In this document: piece by piece, positions 38,034 to 50,403 of the stretch
How the letters are laid out: each line of letters begins with the position of its first letter
How positions within the stretch are numbered: position 1 is the first letter of the stretch
Assembly (NCBI RefSeq): GCF_001423765.1
Contig: NZ_LMPG01000010.1
Span: 373,220-437,219 of the forward strand
Length of the DNA: 64,000 nt
Direction: 5' to 3'
From: Sphingomonas sp. Leaf343
GTDB taxonomy: Bacteria > Pseudomonadota > Alphaproteobacteria > Sphingomonadales > Sphingomonadaceae
Program-made: the position numbers and the translations under genes
The notes under the pieces: model-generated
The model's database searches: none
Seen by the model: the letters and a program-made list of their open reading frames with translations, nothing else
Told to the model about the DNA's origin: nothing

Positions 38034-38048
38034 TCTCGAAAGGACCGC

Positions 38049-39047
38049 ATGAGCCGTAAGCCAGTCCCCGCCCAATCGGGCGAACGTGCCCGTGTCGAGG
38101 TGATGTTCGACCGCCCGCAGGCGCTGGCGCAACTGTTCGGCCAATACGACCAGAACCTCGTGGCGCTGGAGAACCGGCTGGGCGTCTACATCACCGCGCG
38201 CGGCAACCGCGTCGGGCTGGAGGGAACCGCCGAGCAGGTCGCGATCGCCCGCGACGTGTTGCAGGACCTGTATCAGCGGATCGCCCGCGGCGAGCAGATC
38301 GACACCGGCCTCGTCGACGCCTCGATCGCCATGGTCGCCGAACCGACGCTGGCGGGCATCGTGTCGGCCGAGCGCACCGGTGGCCCCGGCATCATGATCC
38401 GCACGCGCAAGAAGACGATCGTGCCGCGCACCCCGGCACAGGCGCATTACATGCGGGACCTCGTCGGCAACGACATGATCTTCGCGCTCGGGCCGGCGGG
38501 TACGGGCAAAACCTATCTCGCGGTCGCGCAGGCGGTGGCGCAGCTCATCACCGGCTCCGTCCAGCGCCTCATCCTGTCGCGCCCGGCGGTTGAGGCGGGC
38601 GAGCGGCTCGGCTTCCTGCCCGGCGACATGAAGGAGAAGGTCGATCCCTATCTGCGTCCCCTCTACGATGCGCTCTACGACTGCCTCCCCGCCGAGCAGG
38701 TCGAACGGCGCATCGCATCGGGAGAGATCGAGATCGCGCCGATCGCGTTCATGCGCGGCCGCACGCTCGGCGATGCGTTCGTGATCCTCGACGAGGCGCA
38801 GAATACGACGCCCGCGCAGATGAAGATGTTCCTGACCCGCTTCGGCCAGAACAGCCGCATGGTCATCTGCGGCGATCCCAATCAGGTCGACATTCCCGGC
38901 GGCGCCGCTGCCAGCGGTCTGGGCGACGCCGTCCGCCGCCTAGAAGGGCTCGACGGCATTGCCATGAGCCGCTTCACCGCCGCCGACGTCGTCCGCCACC
39001 CCATCGTCGGCCGCATCGTCGAAGCATATGAGGGGGCATCGGCGTGA
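38049..39047 (+). CDS. PhoH family ATPase (PhoH-like/YbeZ)
   Basis: A 332-residue ATPase with Walker A GPAGTGKT at 148-155 and Walker B FVILDEAQNTTPAQM. The N-terminal roughly 120 residues resemble a KH-like RNA-binding region. YbeZ-type PhoH proteins act with YbeY in ribosome and RNA quality control, and ybeY is the next gene. AAAGGA lies 5 bases before the ATG (MSRKPVPAQ). An earlier in-frame ATG at 38001 would translate the 24-base repeat and is rejected. Confidence 0.94.
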   Translation: MSRKPVPAQSGERARVEVMFDRPQALAQLFGQYDQNLVALENRLGVYITARGNRVGLEGTAEQVAIARDVLQDLYQRIARGEQIDTGLVDASIAMVAEPTLAGIVSAERTGGPGIMIRTRKKTIVPRTPAQAHYMRDLVGNDMIFALGPAGTGKTYLAVAQAVAQLITGSVQRLILSRPAVEAGERLGFLPGDMKEKVDPYLRPLYDALYDCLPAEQVERRIASGEIEIAPIAFMRGRTLGDAFVILDEAQNTTPAQMKMFLTRFGQNSRMVICGDPNQVDIPGGAAASGLGDAVRRLEGLDGIAMSRFTAADVVRHPIVGRIVEAYEGASA

Positions 39048-39069
39048 ATGATGTCGTAGGGGACTGCGC

Positions 39070-39579
39070 ATGATCCAGATCGAACTCTCCCTCGAAGATC
39101 CCTGGCCCGAGGGCGAGTGGGAGGCGATCGCGCGGCGCGCGGCGGAGGCGGCGATCGGGCGGACGCCGCAGGGGCCGCTGCTGACGACGGAGGCGCTGGT
39201 GGAGATCAGCGTCCGCTTGACGACCGACGACGAGGTCCACGCGCTCAACAAACAATATCGCGGCAAGGACAAGCCGACCAACGTTCTCTCCTTTCCGATG
39301 GTGCAGCCCGATCTGCTCGACACCGTCAGCCAAAACTCCGATGATGGCGAGCTGCTGCTGGGCGATATCGTGCTGGCGTACGGAGTCTGCGCGGCGGAGG
39401 CGGCGGAACGCGGCATACCGACCGCGGATCACGCAACGCATTTGCTGGTTCATGGCACGCTGCACCTGCTAGGCTATGACCACATGACCGACGACGAGGC
39501 GGAATCGATGGAGGAGATCGAGCGACAGGCGCTCGCCTCCCTCGGCATCGCCGACCCCTATCTGATACGCGAGGACTGA
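39070..39579 (+). CDS. ybeY: rRNA maturation RNase YbeY
   Basis: A 169-residue zinc endoribonuclease acting in 16S rRNA 3'-end maturation and 70S quality control. The three zinc histidines are H128, H132 and H138 (HGTLHLLGYDH). The conserved arginine/Asn region is YRGKDKPTNVLSF. It starts 22 bases after phoH and ends one base before the CorC start. Confidence 0.95.
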   Translation: MIQIELSLEDPWPEGEWEAIARRAAEAAIGRTPQGPLLTTEALVEISVRLTTDDEVHALNKQYRGKDKPTNVLSFPMVQPDLLDTVSQNSDDGELLLGDIVLAYGVCAAEAAERGIPTADHATHLLVHGTLHLLGYDHMTDDEAESMEEIERQALASLGIADPYLIRED

Positions 39580-39580
39580 C

Positions 39581-40480
<900 letters not shown>

Positions 40481-40542
40481 TCGTTTTTGCCACTATAGAT
40501 CGCCGGACCATCTTGTTTTGTAGATCAGTCACGGCGGCGTAA

Positions 40543-42798
<2,256 letters not shown>

Positions 42799-42808
42799 AT
42801 CCCTAGAA

Positions 42809-42928
42809 TCCTCCCCTTTTCAAGGGGAGGTGGCGCGAATGCGCCGGAGGGGCAGCCACAAGCGATGTCGCCCGTGGCTGCCCCTCCGTCACGCCTGCGG
42901 CGCGCCACCTCCCCGCGAGCGGGAAGGA
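42809..42928. repeat. Inverted-repeat element, family 2, copy b
   Basis: A roughly 120-bp palindromic element after katG. A leading hairpin CTCCCC-TTTTCAA-GGGGAG is followed by arms reading GGAGGTGGCGCG...GGAGGGGCAGCCAC and their near reverse complement. The segment 42881-42916 matches 32819-32854 at 35 of 36 positions. It probably acts as a strong hairpin after katG. The 48 bases to the next gene show nothing else. Confidence 0.75.
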
Positions 42929-42976
42929 TGGAGTCCGGCCGTTGCGGCAAACGACCACACCTCCTAGGTTCACACC

Positions 42977-44317
42977 ATGCTGAAACACGTCCTGCGCGTC
43001 CTCGCGATCGTCGTCGTCATCGTCATCGGCGTGGTGGTGTATCTCGCCTGGCCGGATACCGCGAAGCTGTCGGTGGCGCAGGTCGCCGGTGCCCGCCCCG
43101 ACATCACCACGCCGCGCGTCCAGACGCTGCCGACCGTCAAGGTCGCCGACGTCGTCGGCTGGCAGGGTAACGCAAAGCCGGTCGCGGCGCAGGGGCTTCA
43201 GGTCGCGGCCTTCGCCAGCGGCCTCGACCACCCGCGCTGGCTCTATCGGCTGCCGAATGGCGACGTGCTGGTTGCGGAGACGAACTCGCCCAAGCGGGAG
43301 GGCGGCGGCATCCAGGGCTGGGTCATGGGGCTGCTGATGAGCAAGGCGGGTGCCGGCGTGCCCTCGGCGAACCGCATCACCCTGCTTCGCGATGCGGATG
43401 GCGATGGCGTGGCGGAGGTGAAGACGCCCTTCATGACCGGGCTGAACTCCCCGTTCGGCATGGCGCTGATGGATGGACAGCTCTACATCGGGAATACCGA
43501 CGCGCTGGTTCGCGTGCCCTATACGGAGGGTCAGACCAAGATCACCTCCACGCCGGAGACGATCGTCAAGCTCAATCCCGGCGGCAACCACTGGGCGCGC
43601 AACGTCATTCCTGCGGCGGACGGCAAGACGCTGTACGTGTCGGTCGGCTCGGCGAGCAATATCGCCGAAGGCGGCATGGCGGCGGAAAAATACCGCGCCA
43701 ACATTCTTCAGGTCTGGCCCGACAAGCAATGGCGCGTCTATGGCGCGGGCATCCGCAACGCGAACGGCATGGCGATCAACCCGGTTACCGGACAGCTCTG
43801 GACCGTCGTCAACGAACGGGACATGCTCGGCTCCGACCTCGCGCCCGACTATCTGACGCAGGTAGAGTTCGGCGATCACTTCGGCTGGCCGTGGTTCTAC
43901 TGGGGCGGTTATCCCGATGATCGCGTCGAGCCGAAGAACCCCGCCTTGCAGGAATATAGCAAGCGACCGGACTACGCCCTCGGGCCGCACGTCGCAGCAC
44001 TCGGCCTTGCCTTCTCCACCGACGCAAAGCTCGGCGATGGCTGGGCTTCCGGCGCATTCGTCGGCGAGCACGGATCGTGGAACCGCAAGCCGGTGTCGGG
44101 GTACAAGGTCGTGTACGTTCCGTTCGCCGCCAACGGCTATCCCGTGCGGGGCGCAAAGCCGGTCGACCTGCTGACCGGTTTCCTCGACAAGGACGGCAAG
44201 GCGCAGGGCCGCCCGGTCGGCGTCATCACCGACAAAGCGGGCGCTCTGCTGGTCGCGGACGATGTCGGCAACCGCATCTGGCGGGTGAGCGCCCCGACCA
44301 CGACCGCTTCGCGCTGA
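42977..44317 (+). CDS. PQQ-type sugar dehydrogenase (sorbosone dehydrogenase family)
   Basis: A 446-residue beta-propeller protein with an N-terminal membrane anchor (about residues 7-26). Typical segments are DHPRWLYRLPNGDVLVAETN, GLNSPFGMALMDGQLYIGNT, AGIRNANGMAINP, GWPWFYWGGYPDDRV and FVGEHGSWNRKP. The family oxidises L-sorbosone or other aldoses with PQQ in the periplasm; no PQQ synthesis genes are in the window. It begins 48 bases after the repeat element and ends 23 bases before a TonB-like gene. Confidence 0.9.
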   Translation: MLKHVLRVLAIVVVIVIGVVVYLAWPDTAKLSVAQVAGARPDITTPRVQTLPTVKVADVVGWQGNAKPVAAQGLQVAAFASGLDHPRWLYRLPNGDVLVAETNSPKREGGGIQGWVMGLLMSKAGAGVPSANRITLLRDADGDGVAEVKTPFMTGLNSPFGMALMDGQLYIGNTDALVRVPYTEGQTKITSTPETIVKLNPGGNHWARNVIPAADGKTLYVSVGSASNIAEGGMAAEKYRANILQVWPDKQWRVYGAGIRNANGMAINPVTGQLWTVVNERDMLGSDLAPDYLTQVEFGDHFGWPWFYWGGYPDDRVEPKNPALQEYSKRPDYALGPHVAALGLAFSTDAKLGDGWASGAFVGEHGSWNRKPVSGYKVVYVPFAANGYPVRGAKPVDLLTGFLDKDGKAQGRPVGVITDKAGALLVADDVGNRIWRVSAPTTTASR

Positions 44318-44340
44318 CGATAGCGGGCTGGGTGGCGGGG

Positions 44341-45111
44341 ATGGCGCAACGAACCCCCGCCATGCCGCACCCGCTGACGCGCACTACGTTGTTCGTCGTG
44401 ATCGCGGCGGCTCACCTGTGCGCAATCATCCTCCTGTTGCTTGGCAAGTCGCCGGCGGTGCCCGGTTCCGAAGACCGGACATTGTTCGTCTTCGACGTCG
44501 CGCCTCAGCCTCCCCCGGCACCGATTCTGTCGACACCGCCCAAACCGAAGACGATCGACCTGCGTCCTGCGGGCGGCTCGCCCCGACCCGACCGCGTCGT
44601 GACACCGCCCGCCGATGCGCGCCCGCCCACCCGGTTCGACACGACGCTGACCGACGATGCTCCACCCGCACCGATCGTGGTCGCTGGCGACCTGCCCGGC
44701 ACCGGGATCGACCTGACGCCCGGCGGCGGGCGCGGCGATGGGACGCGCAACGGCAGCGGTAACGGGTCCGGAGTCGGCAACGGCAACGGCGAAGGAGCGG
44801 GCGCGATGTGGATCGGCGCCGACTGGATCTACAAGCCGGTGCGCGAATTGCCTTATTACTGGCCCCGCGCAAAGGAGGCGCGGAGGGCCTCGGCGGTCGT
44901 CGCGCTCGACTGCGTCCTGCCCAAACCGGGCAAGCCGGAGCGTTGCACGGTGGTCGGCGAACGGCCCGTGGGGCTGGGCTTCGGCGAGGCGGCACTCGGC
45001 CTGTCCCGCCATTTCCGCATCCGCCCGGTGACCCGTGACGGCAAGGTCGTCAGAAACGTCACCGTCCGCGTGCCGGTGACGTTCAAGACACCCTACGTGC
45101 CAGTGCCGTAA
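44341..45111 (+). CDS. TonB-like energy transducer, second copy
   Basis: A 256-residue protein with an N-terminal membrane helix (about 17-36), a Pro-rich linker (QPPPAPILSTPPKPKTIDLR), a Gly/Asn-rich tract (GNGSGNGSGVGNGNGEGAG, about 142-160) and a C-terminal TonB-like domain with two cysteines (LDCVLPKPGKPERC). Its layout matches the protein encoded at 16713-17450. It likely couples the proton gradient to an outer-membrane receptor. ATG 44341 is taken; ATG 44362 is an alternative. It may be co-transcribed with the sugar dehydrogenase gene. Confidence 0.78.
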   Translation: MAQRTPAMPHPLTRTTLFVVIAAAHLCAIILLLLGKSPAVPGSEDRTLFVFDVAPQPPPAPILSTPPKPKTIDLRPAGGSPRPDRVVTPPADARPPTRFDTTLTDDAPPAPIVVAGDLPGTGIDLTPGGGRGDGTRNGSGNGSGVGNGNGEGAGAMWIGADWIYKPVRELPYYWPRAKEARRASAVVALDCVLPKPGKPERCTVVGERPVGLGFGEAALGLSRHFRIRPVTRDGKVVRNVTVRVPVTFKTPYVPVP

Positions 45112-45169
45112 GCGCCGACGATGATATCGCGGTTCGCGGATGCCGGGTTCGTCCCGGAATCATGCGACG

Positions 45170-45472
45170 TCACTTTAGCAACTTGGGCGCTTCCTTTTCG
45201 ATCGCCGCTTTCACCTGATTGGCGAACAGCCCCAGGAACGCCGGCAGATCGACGACCGCATGAACCTTGTCCGCGAACACCGTCGCCGTGGAGGCGATCG
45301 TCTGGCCCATGGCGGAAACGGTGAAGTGCATCGTATCGCCATCCCATCGATGCTGGACCGCGCCGCCACCGGGAATTTTTTCCGTGATGCGCTGGATACC
45401 GCCGTCGAGGCGCTGACGGACGGCCTCCTTGCCAAGCGAGTGGGGTATGTCGAGCGAGATCGGGGTGCCCAT
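45170..45472 (-). CDS. Polyhydroxyalkanoic acid system family protein
   Basis: A 100-residue protein whose start MGTPISLDIPHSLGKEAVRQ matches the small PHA-system/granule-region family. The middle reads FTVSAMGQTIASTATVF and the C-terminus KAAIEKEAPKLLK. The family was named for occurrence near polyhydroxyalkanoate genes; none is in this window, and function is unknown. It lies 3 bases after the VOC gene, so the two form a small minus-strand unit convergent with the TonB-like gene. Confidence 0.82.
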   Translation of the reverse strand: MGTPISLDIPHSLGKEAVRQRLDGGIQRITEKIPGGGAVQHRWDGDTMHFTVSAMGQTIASTATVFADKVHAVVDLPAFLGLFANQVKAAIEKEAPKLLK

Positions 45473-45475
45473 CAG

Positions 45476-45898
45476 TCAATCCTTGGCAAACAACATGGCG
45501 TCATCCGCGAACGCCTTGAACTCCAGCGCGTTGCCGCTGGGGTCGCGAAAGAACATCGTCGATTGTTCGCCCGCCTGCCCGGCGAAGCGCGTGTAGGGCG
45601 CAATGCCGAAGCGGATGCCGGCCGCCTCCACCCGCTCCGCCAGCGCACGCCAGTCGGCGGGGGGCAGCACGACGCCGAAATGCGGCACCGGCACGACGTG
45701 ACCATCGACCGCGTTCTCGACTGCCACGGGCTTTGCGACGGGATCGAGGTGCGCGACGATCTGATGACCGAAGAGGTCGAAGTCGATCCAGTGATCGCTC
45801 GACCGCCCTTCGCTGCAACCCAGCACGTCACCGTAAAAGGCACGCGCCGCGGCGAGATCGTGGACGGGAAAGGCGAGATGGAACGGGCGGAGTGTCAT
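45476..45898 (-). CDS. VOC/glyoxalase family protein
   Basis: A 140-residue protein of the vicinal-oxygen-chelate fold with two beta-alpha-beta-beta-beta modules. The first begins [20 protein letters not shown]; the second ends [16 protein letters not shown], with the metal-type His and Glu positions. The substrate is unknown; relatives include dioxygenase-like and glyoxalase-like proteins. ATG 45898 is chosen over longer upstream frames, which would run into the lnt promoter region. It is divergent from lnt by 88 bases. Confidence 0.88.
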   Translation of the reverse strand: MTLRPFHLAFPVHDLAAARAFYGDVLGCSEGRSSDHWIDFDLFGHQIVAHLDPVAKPVAVENAVDGHVVPVPHFGVVLPPADWRALAERVEAAGIRFGIAPYTRFAGQAGEQSTMFFRDPSGNALEFKAFADDAMLFAKD

Positions 45899-45986
45899 GG
45901 CGGCATGATACACCAGCGGATCGGGTGCGTCAGCCCCGGCGTCGGCATATGCGCAACCCCTTGTTAGGCGACCGGCGCCGGGCCAA

Positions 45987-47516
45987 GTGGCGCGTGTGAC
46001 CATCCTTCGATCCCCTGCCCTTCTCTCCGTGCTGCTCGGGGCGGTGGCCGCGTGCGGTTTCGCGCCGCTGGAACTCTGGCCCCTGACGCTCGGCTGTTTC
46101 GCGGCGTGGCTGTTGCTGGTCCATCGGGCACCGACGTTCCGCAATGCGCTGTGGCGCGGCTGGCTGTTCGGACTGGGTCATTTTACGGTCAACAACAACT
46201 GGTTCCAGCACGCGTTCGACTTTCAGGACGCGATGCCGCCGGTGCTGGGCTATTTCGCCGCGGTCGGACTGGCGCTGTATCTCGCCGTCTATCCGATGAT
46301 GGCGGCGGGCATCGCGTGGCGCTTCCGGCAGGATCGGGCCGACGCGGCATTCGTGCTGATCTTTGCCGCGGCATGGATCGCCACCGAGTATCTGCGGGCG
46401 GTGATGTTTACGGGCTATGCCTGGAACGCGCTGGGCGTGCTGTGGGTGCCGGTGCAGGCGGTGGCGAGCGTGTCGGCGTGGGTCGGCACCTATGCGCTGT
46501 CGGGCCTGACCATCGCATTCGCGGGCGTGTTGCTTCTGCTGTGGCAGCGGCGCTGGTGGTGGGCGCTGCCGGTATTGGCCGTGCCGCTCGCGTTGCAACC
46601 CCTGTCCTACCGTGCGCAGCCGCCGACGACCGGTTCGCGCGTGCGCGTCGTGCAGCCCAATATCGGTCAGCAGGATCGTAACGAGAATGACGGCGAACGC
46701 GTGTTCCGCGCCCTGGCGGCGCTGTCGGGTGAACCCGGCCCGATCCCCCGGCTGATCGTCTGGCCGGAGGGGATGCTGCGCGACCTGATCGAGGACGATT
46801 ATCCGGCGTGGATCTACACCAATGATCCGGCGCGGTTGCGGCGACGGATCGCCGCCTTGCTGGGGCCTCGCGACGTGTTGATGACGGGGGGCATCGCGCT
46901 GTCGTTCGATGCGGAGGACCGGATCGCGGGGGCGGCCAATTCGGTTTTCGCGATCGACGCAAGGGCGCGCCTGATCGGCCGGTACGACAAGGCGCATCTG
47001 GTGCCATATGGCGAGTATCTGCCGCTGCCGTGGCTGCTCCGGCCACTCGGTCTATCGCAACTGGTGCCGGGCGATCTGGACTTCTCGCCGGGGCCGGGAC
47101 CCCATGCGATCGAGTGGCCCGGGTTCGGACCGGTCGGCATTCAGGTCTGCTACGAGATCATCTTCTCGGGCGAGGTCGTGGACGAGGCGCACCGGCCGAA
47201 GCTGCTGTTCAATCCCTCGACCGACGCGTGGTTCGGCAAATGGGGGCCGCCCCAGCATCTGGCGCAGGCACGGATGCGCGCGATCGAGGAGGGGCTGCCG
47301 ATCGTCCGGTCCACGCCGACCGGCATTTCCGCGATCATCGCGGCGGACGGCACGCTGCTGGCGACCGTTCCGCACGAGCGCGCCGGTGCGATCGAACTGG
47401 CGGTGCCGCCTGCGCTGCCCCCGACCCTGTTTTCCCGGATCGGAAACGTGTTGGCCGCGATGGTCGCCAGTGCCATGGGCGCGGCCGCGATTGCCATCCG
47501 CCGCCGGGGACGATAG
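45987..47516 (+). CDS. lnt: Apolipoprotein N-acyltransferase
   Basis: A 509-residue inner-membrane enzyme that adds the third acyl chain to lipoproteins. About seven membrane helices precede a nitrilase-like periplasmic domain. The catalytic triad is E261 (VWPEG), K335 ([12 protein letters not shown]) and C388 (QVCYEIIF). The start is GTG at 45987; another GTG three codons on is possible. In related genomes it follows corC directly. A 44-base gap with a palindrome separates it from metK. Confidence 0.95.
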   Translation: MARVTILRSPALLSVLLGAVAACGFAPLELWPLTLGCFAAWLLLVHRAPTFRNALWRGWLFGLGHFTVNNNWFQHAFDFQDAMPPVLGYFAAVGLALYLAVYPMMAAGIAWRFRQDRADAAFVLIFAAAWIATEYLRAVMFTGYAWNALGVLWVPVQAVASVSAWVGTYALSGLTIAFAGVLLLLWQRRWWWALPVLAVPLALQPLSYRAQPPTTGSRVRVVQPNIGQQDRNENDGERVFRALAALSGEPGPIPRLIVWPEGMLRDLIEDDYPAWIYTNDPARLRRRIAALLGPRDVLMTGGIALSFDAEDRIAGAANSVFAIDARARLIGRYDKAHLVPYGEYLPLPWLLRPLGLSQLVPGDLDFSPGPGPHAIEWPGFGPVGIQVCYEIIFSGEVVDEAHRPKLLFNPSTDAWFGKWGPPQHLAQARMRAIEEGLPIVRSTPTGISAIIAADGTLLATVPHERAGAIELAVPPALPPTLFSRIGNVLAAMVASAMGAAAIAIRRRGR

Positions 47517-47524
47517 GGACCCTC

Positions 47525-47544
47525 ATATAAAGCTATCTTTATAT
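47525..47544. promoter_or_regulatory. Palindromic operator upstream of metK
   Basis: ATATAAAGCTATCTTTATAT, a 20-base near-perfect palindrome (8-bp arms, one central mismatch), ending 16 bases before the metK ATG. It closely resembles the ATATAAAGATATCTTTATAT-type site I associate with SahR, the ArsR-family regulator of methionine/SAM genes in Proteobacteria. No ArsR regulator gene lies in the window. The lnt-metK gap is too short and too full for a SAM riboswitch. Confidence 0.65.
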
Positions 47545-47560
47545 CGTTATGAGGCATCCG

Positions 47561-48766
47561 ATGCGCAGCTCGTTCATCTTCACGTCCGAATCGGTTTCGG
47601 AGGGTCACCCCGACAAGGTCGCCGACCAGATCAGCGACTCGATCGTCGACCTGTTCCTGTCCAAGGACCCCGAGGCGCGCGTCGCGTGCGAAACGCTGAC
47701 CACCACGCAGCTCGTCGTGCTGGCCGGTGAAATCCGCGGCAAGGGCATCATGGACGCCGACGGCAACTGGGCCGAGGGCGTGCAGGAAGAGATCGAAAAG
47801 ACCGTTCGCGATACCGTCAAGCGTATCGGTTACGAGCAAACGGGCTTCCATTGGGAAACCTTCCGCTTCGAGAACAACCTGCACCCACAGTCGGCCCATA
47901 TCGCGATGGGTGTGGACGAAAGCGGCAACAAGGACGAGGGCGCGGGCGACCAGGGCATCATGTTCGGTTACGCGACCGACGAGACGCCGGGCCTGATGCC
48001 GGCGACACTCTACTACAGCCACAAGATCCTCGAAAAGATGGCCGCCGATCGCCATTCGGGCGCCGCACCGTTCCTGGAGCCCGACGCCAAGAGCCAGGTG
48101 ACGCTGCAGTACGAGAACGAAGTGCCGGTCCGTGCCACCGCGCTGGTCGTCTCGACGCAGCATTCCGCCGACCTGTCGAACGACGCCGGTCAGGCCCGCT
48201 TGCGCGACTACGTCAAGGGCGTGTTCGCCGAGATCCTGCCGGAGGGCTGGCTGCCGTCGGAGGACAAGATCTACGTCAACCCGACCGGGCTGTTCGAAAT
48301 CGGCGGCCCGGACGGCGACGCCGGCGTCACCGGTCGCAAGATCATCGTCGACACCTATGGTGGCGCGGCCCCGCACGGCGGCGGCGCTTTCAGCGGCAAG
48401 GACCCGACCAAGGTCGATCGTTCGGCCGCGTATGTCGCCCGCTATCTGGCGAAGAACGTCGTTGCCGCCGGCCTCGCGCGGCGCTGCACGATCCAGCTGT
48501 CCTACGCGATCGGCATCGCCGAACCGCTGTCGGTCTATGTCGACCTGCATGGCACCGGCACGGTCGAGGAAGCGGCGCTGGAAAGCGCGTTGCCGAAGCT
48601 GGTGCGCCTGACGCCCAAAGGCATCCGCGAGCATCTGAAGCTTAACGCGCCGATCTATTCGAAGACTGCCGCTTACGGCCATTTCGGGCGCGATCCGGAG
48701 GGTGAGCTGTTCACCTGGGAGAAGACCGATCTGGTCGACGCGCTGAAGGCCGCCGTCGCCGCATAA
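47561..48766 (+). CDS. metK: S-adenosylmethionine synthase
   Basis: A 401-residue enzyme making SAM from methionine and ATP. Strong matches: [20 protein letters not shown] at the N-terminus, the signature [12 protein letters not shown], and [19 protein letters not shown] in the C-terminal domain. The chosen ATG (47561, [11 protein letters not shown]) has GAGG 6 bases upstream; an ATG four codons earlier lies inside the leader. It is probably regulated by the palindrome just upstream and ends at a textbook terminator. Confidence 0.97.
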   Translation: MRSSFIFTSESVSEGHPDKVADQISDSIVDLFLSKDPEARVACETLTTTQLVVLAGEIRGKGIMDADGNWAEGVQEEIEKTVRDTVKRIGYEQTGFHWETFRFENNLHPQSAHIAMGVDESGNKDEGAGDQGIMFGYATDETPGLMPATLYYSHKILEKMAADRHSGAAPFLEPDAKSQVTLQYENEVPVRATALVVSTQHSADLSNDAGQARLRDYVKGVFAEILPEGWLPSEDKIYVNPTGLFEIGGPDGDAGVTGRKIIVDTYGGAAPHGGGAFSGKDPTKVDRSAAYVARYLAKNVVAAGLARRCTIQLSYAIGIAEPLSVYVDLHGTGTVEEAALESALPKLVRLTPKGIREHLKLNAPIYSKTAAYGHFGRDPEGELFTWEKTDLVDALKAAVAA

Positions 48767-48791
48767 CTCGCCCGCATCCCGGTCGGCAATC

Positions 48792-48824
48792 AAGGCCTCC
48801 CCGGTGACGGGCGAGGCCTTTTTT
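48792..48824 (+). terminator. Intrinsic terminator of metK
   Basis: A stem AAGGCCTC/GAGGCCTT with an inner CCCG/CGGG pair and GTGA loop, followed by six T residues (48819-48824). It begins 26 bases after the metK stop. This is the clearest Rho-independent terminator in the window. Confidence 0.9.
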
Positions 48825-48870
48825 GCGTCCGGCCCCGCCCTGCACACGGTCCCGCCGGACGCTGCGTCTC

Positions 48871-49482
48871 CTACGCCTTGCGTCCGGCACCCTCGATCGC
48901 ACCGTGCAGCGCCGCCTCGGCGATCCGCAGCCCCGCACCCGCTATCCGTTCCGCGGCCCAGCCGATCGCAGCCCCGGCCACGACATCGCTCCAGTAGTGC
49001 TTGCCGCCGCTCGGCTGGAGCGCCGCGACGGCGATCGCAGCCGCTTGCAGCGGCAGCCCGGCGCGCGGCGACTCGGTCGCCACTGCCTGTGCCACCGCCA
49101 CCGCGCCAGCGGTGTGGCCGGACGGAAAGGAGTTGAGAGTCGTGTCCTCCGCCCCCTTCCCCTTGCTGACATGATGCCCCTCCTTCAGCGCGCGGGCAGG
49201 ACGGGTGCGATCGATCGATGATTTCAGGACCGTCTTCACGCCCGTCGCGAGCAGATGGCTGGCCAGCATACGGACGCCGCTGCGCGTCACCGCAGGCTGC
49301 CGCGCCAGCGCGCCGATGACGATGGTCGCGACGGAAATCGCGATCAACGGTGGCTGGTCGGCAAGCTCCGCCGCCTCGACACCGGCGTTCAGCAGCGGTC
49401 CGTTCCTGCGTCGCGCCGCGCGATGCGTGGCAGCCCGTTCCGCGCGACCGGCGCGGTGCACGGCATTCTTCGCCTTACCCAT
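48871..49482 (-). CDS. PAP2 family phosphatase
   Basis: A 203-residue membrane phosphatase with the three PAP2 motifs: KSSIDRTRPAR (KX6RP), FPSGH, and GGKHYWSDVVAG (the SRX5HX3D region, with Gly-Gly replacing Ser-Arg's first part). It is likely to dephosphorylate a lipid phosphate such as undecaprenyl pyrophosphate or phosphatidate at the membrane. ATG 49482 overlaps the stop of the FNT gene by 8 bases, so the two are coupled. A longer upstream frame within the FNT gene is rejected. Confidence 0.87.
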   Translation of the reverse strand: MGKAKNAVHRAGRAERAATHRAARRRNGPLLNAGVEAAELADQPPLIAISVATIVIGALARQPAVTRSGVRMLASHLLATGVKTVLKSSIDRTRPARALKEGHHVSKGKGAEDTTLNSFPSGHTAGAVAVAQAVATESPRAGLPLQAAAIAVAALQPSGGKHYWSDVVAGAAIGWAAERIAGAGLRIAEAALHGAIEGAGRKA

Positions 49483-50320
49483 TGGGGGCATCCTCCACAT
49501 CGCTTTTGACCTGTGCGTGCGCGAGCATGGCGAACAAGCCCGCACCGCCGGCCAGATTGCCCAGCACCGCCGGCCCGATCAGCGCGAAGAGCGTCTGCGT
49601 CACCGTCGTTCGGCCATCGAACAGCAGCAGGAACGCCTCGTCCGATCCGACGACCGAGTGGCTGAACCCGGCAATCGCAACGATATAGGTGATGGCGAAA
49701 ACGACCCAGAACGACTGCTCACGCGCATTGGGCAGGGTCCATGCGATGATCGCGATCAAGAAGCCCGCCGGGATCGCATTGAGGAACGTGTCCCACGCGC
49801 CGAGCTCCAGAATACGTTCCGATACGACGATCGCAGCATGACGCAACTCGGCATTCCCCAGCAGACCCGCGTCGATCAGTGCCGCGGCGATAGCGGTGCC
49901 GGTCATATTCGCACCCAGCACGATGCTCCACAGACGCAGTGTCCGCGTCAGCGCCCAGCGCGACGGGCGCGTCACCAGCGGTAGCATCGCGGTGACGGTG
50001 CTTTCCGTGAAAAGCTGCATACGTCCCAGAATGACGATCAGAAATCCCACCGGATAACCGAGCGCCACCACCAGCTCCGCCCAGTCCTCGGCCGGCAGGG
50101 CACGGTGGATCGCCGCCTCCGCGACCAGCGATGTCGTGATCGCCAGCCCGGCGGCAAGCCCCGACCAGAACAACGCCGCCGCCGGCCGCTTCAGTTCCGC
50201 CTCTCCGGTTTCGCGCACGGTACGATGCAGTTCGCGGGCGTCGGCTGCTTTCAGGTCCTCGACATCGTCGCCCTTGTCGGGTCCCGGTTCGTGAGACATC
50301 GGTGTATCGGATGAATCCAT
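49475..50320 (-). CDS. Formate/nitrite transporter (FNT) family channel
   Basis: A 281-residue membrane protein with a hydrophilic, acidic N-terminal 45 residues and six membrane helices. FNT-type segments: ALFWSGLAAGLAITTSLV, GYPVGFLIVILGRMQLFTE, GANMTGTAIAAALID, FLNAIPAGFLIAIIAW and GFSHSVVGSDEAFLLLF. It is closest in style to the YfdC subgroup, whose transported anion is not known. It is divergent from trmB by 83 bases and coupled to the PAP2 gene. Confidence 0.87.
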   Translation of the reverse strand: MDSSDTPMSHEPGPDKGDDVEDLKAADARELHRTVRETGEAELKRPAAALFWSGLAAGLAITTSLVAEAAIHRALPAEDWAELVVALGYPVGFLIVILGRMQLFTESTVTAMLPLVTRPSRWALTRTLRLWSIVLGANMTGTAIAAALIDAGLLGNAELRHAAIVVSERILELGAWDTFLNAIPAGFLIAIIAWTLPNAREQSFWVVFAITYIVAIAGFSHSVVGSDEAFLLLFDGRTTVTQTLFALIGPAVLGNLAGGAGLFAMLAHAQVKSDVEDAPNG

Positions 50321-50403
50321 TGCGGGACTGTAACGGCCCGTCCCGCGCTTTGCTCCAGCGGAGCGCTTTGCGCGGGCGGGCGAGCACGCTAAGGCCCGCC
50401 GCC

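Noticed and set aside
38001..38048. Upstream in-frame start for phoH encoding MLRRLHFLHFASRK
   Set aside because: These codons are the dispersed 24-base repeat; a good AAAGGA site precedes the later ATG at 38049.
47517..47560. SAM riboswitch upstream of metK
   Set aside because: The gap is only 44 bases and is mostly occupied by a palindromic operator; no pseudoknot-like aptamer is visible.
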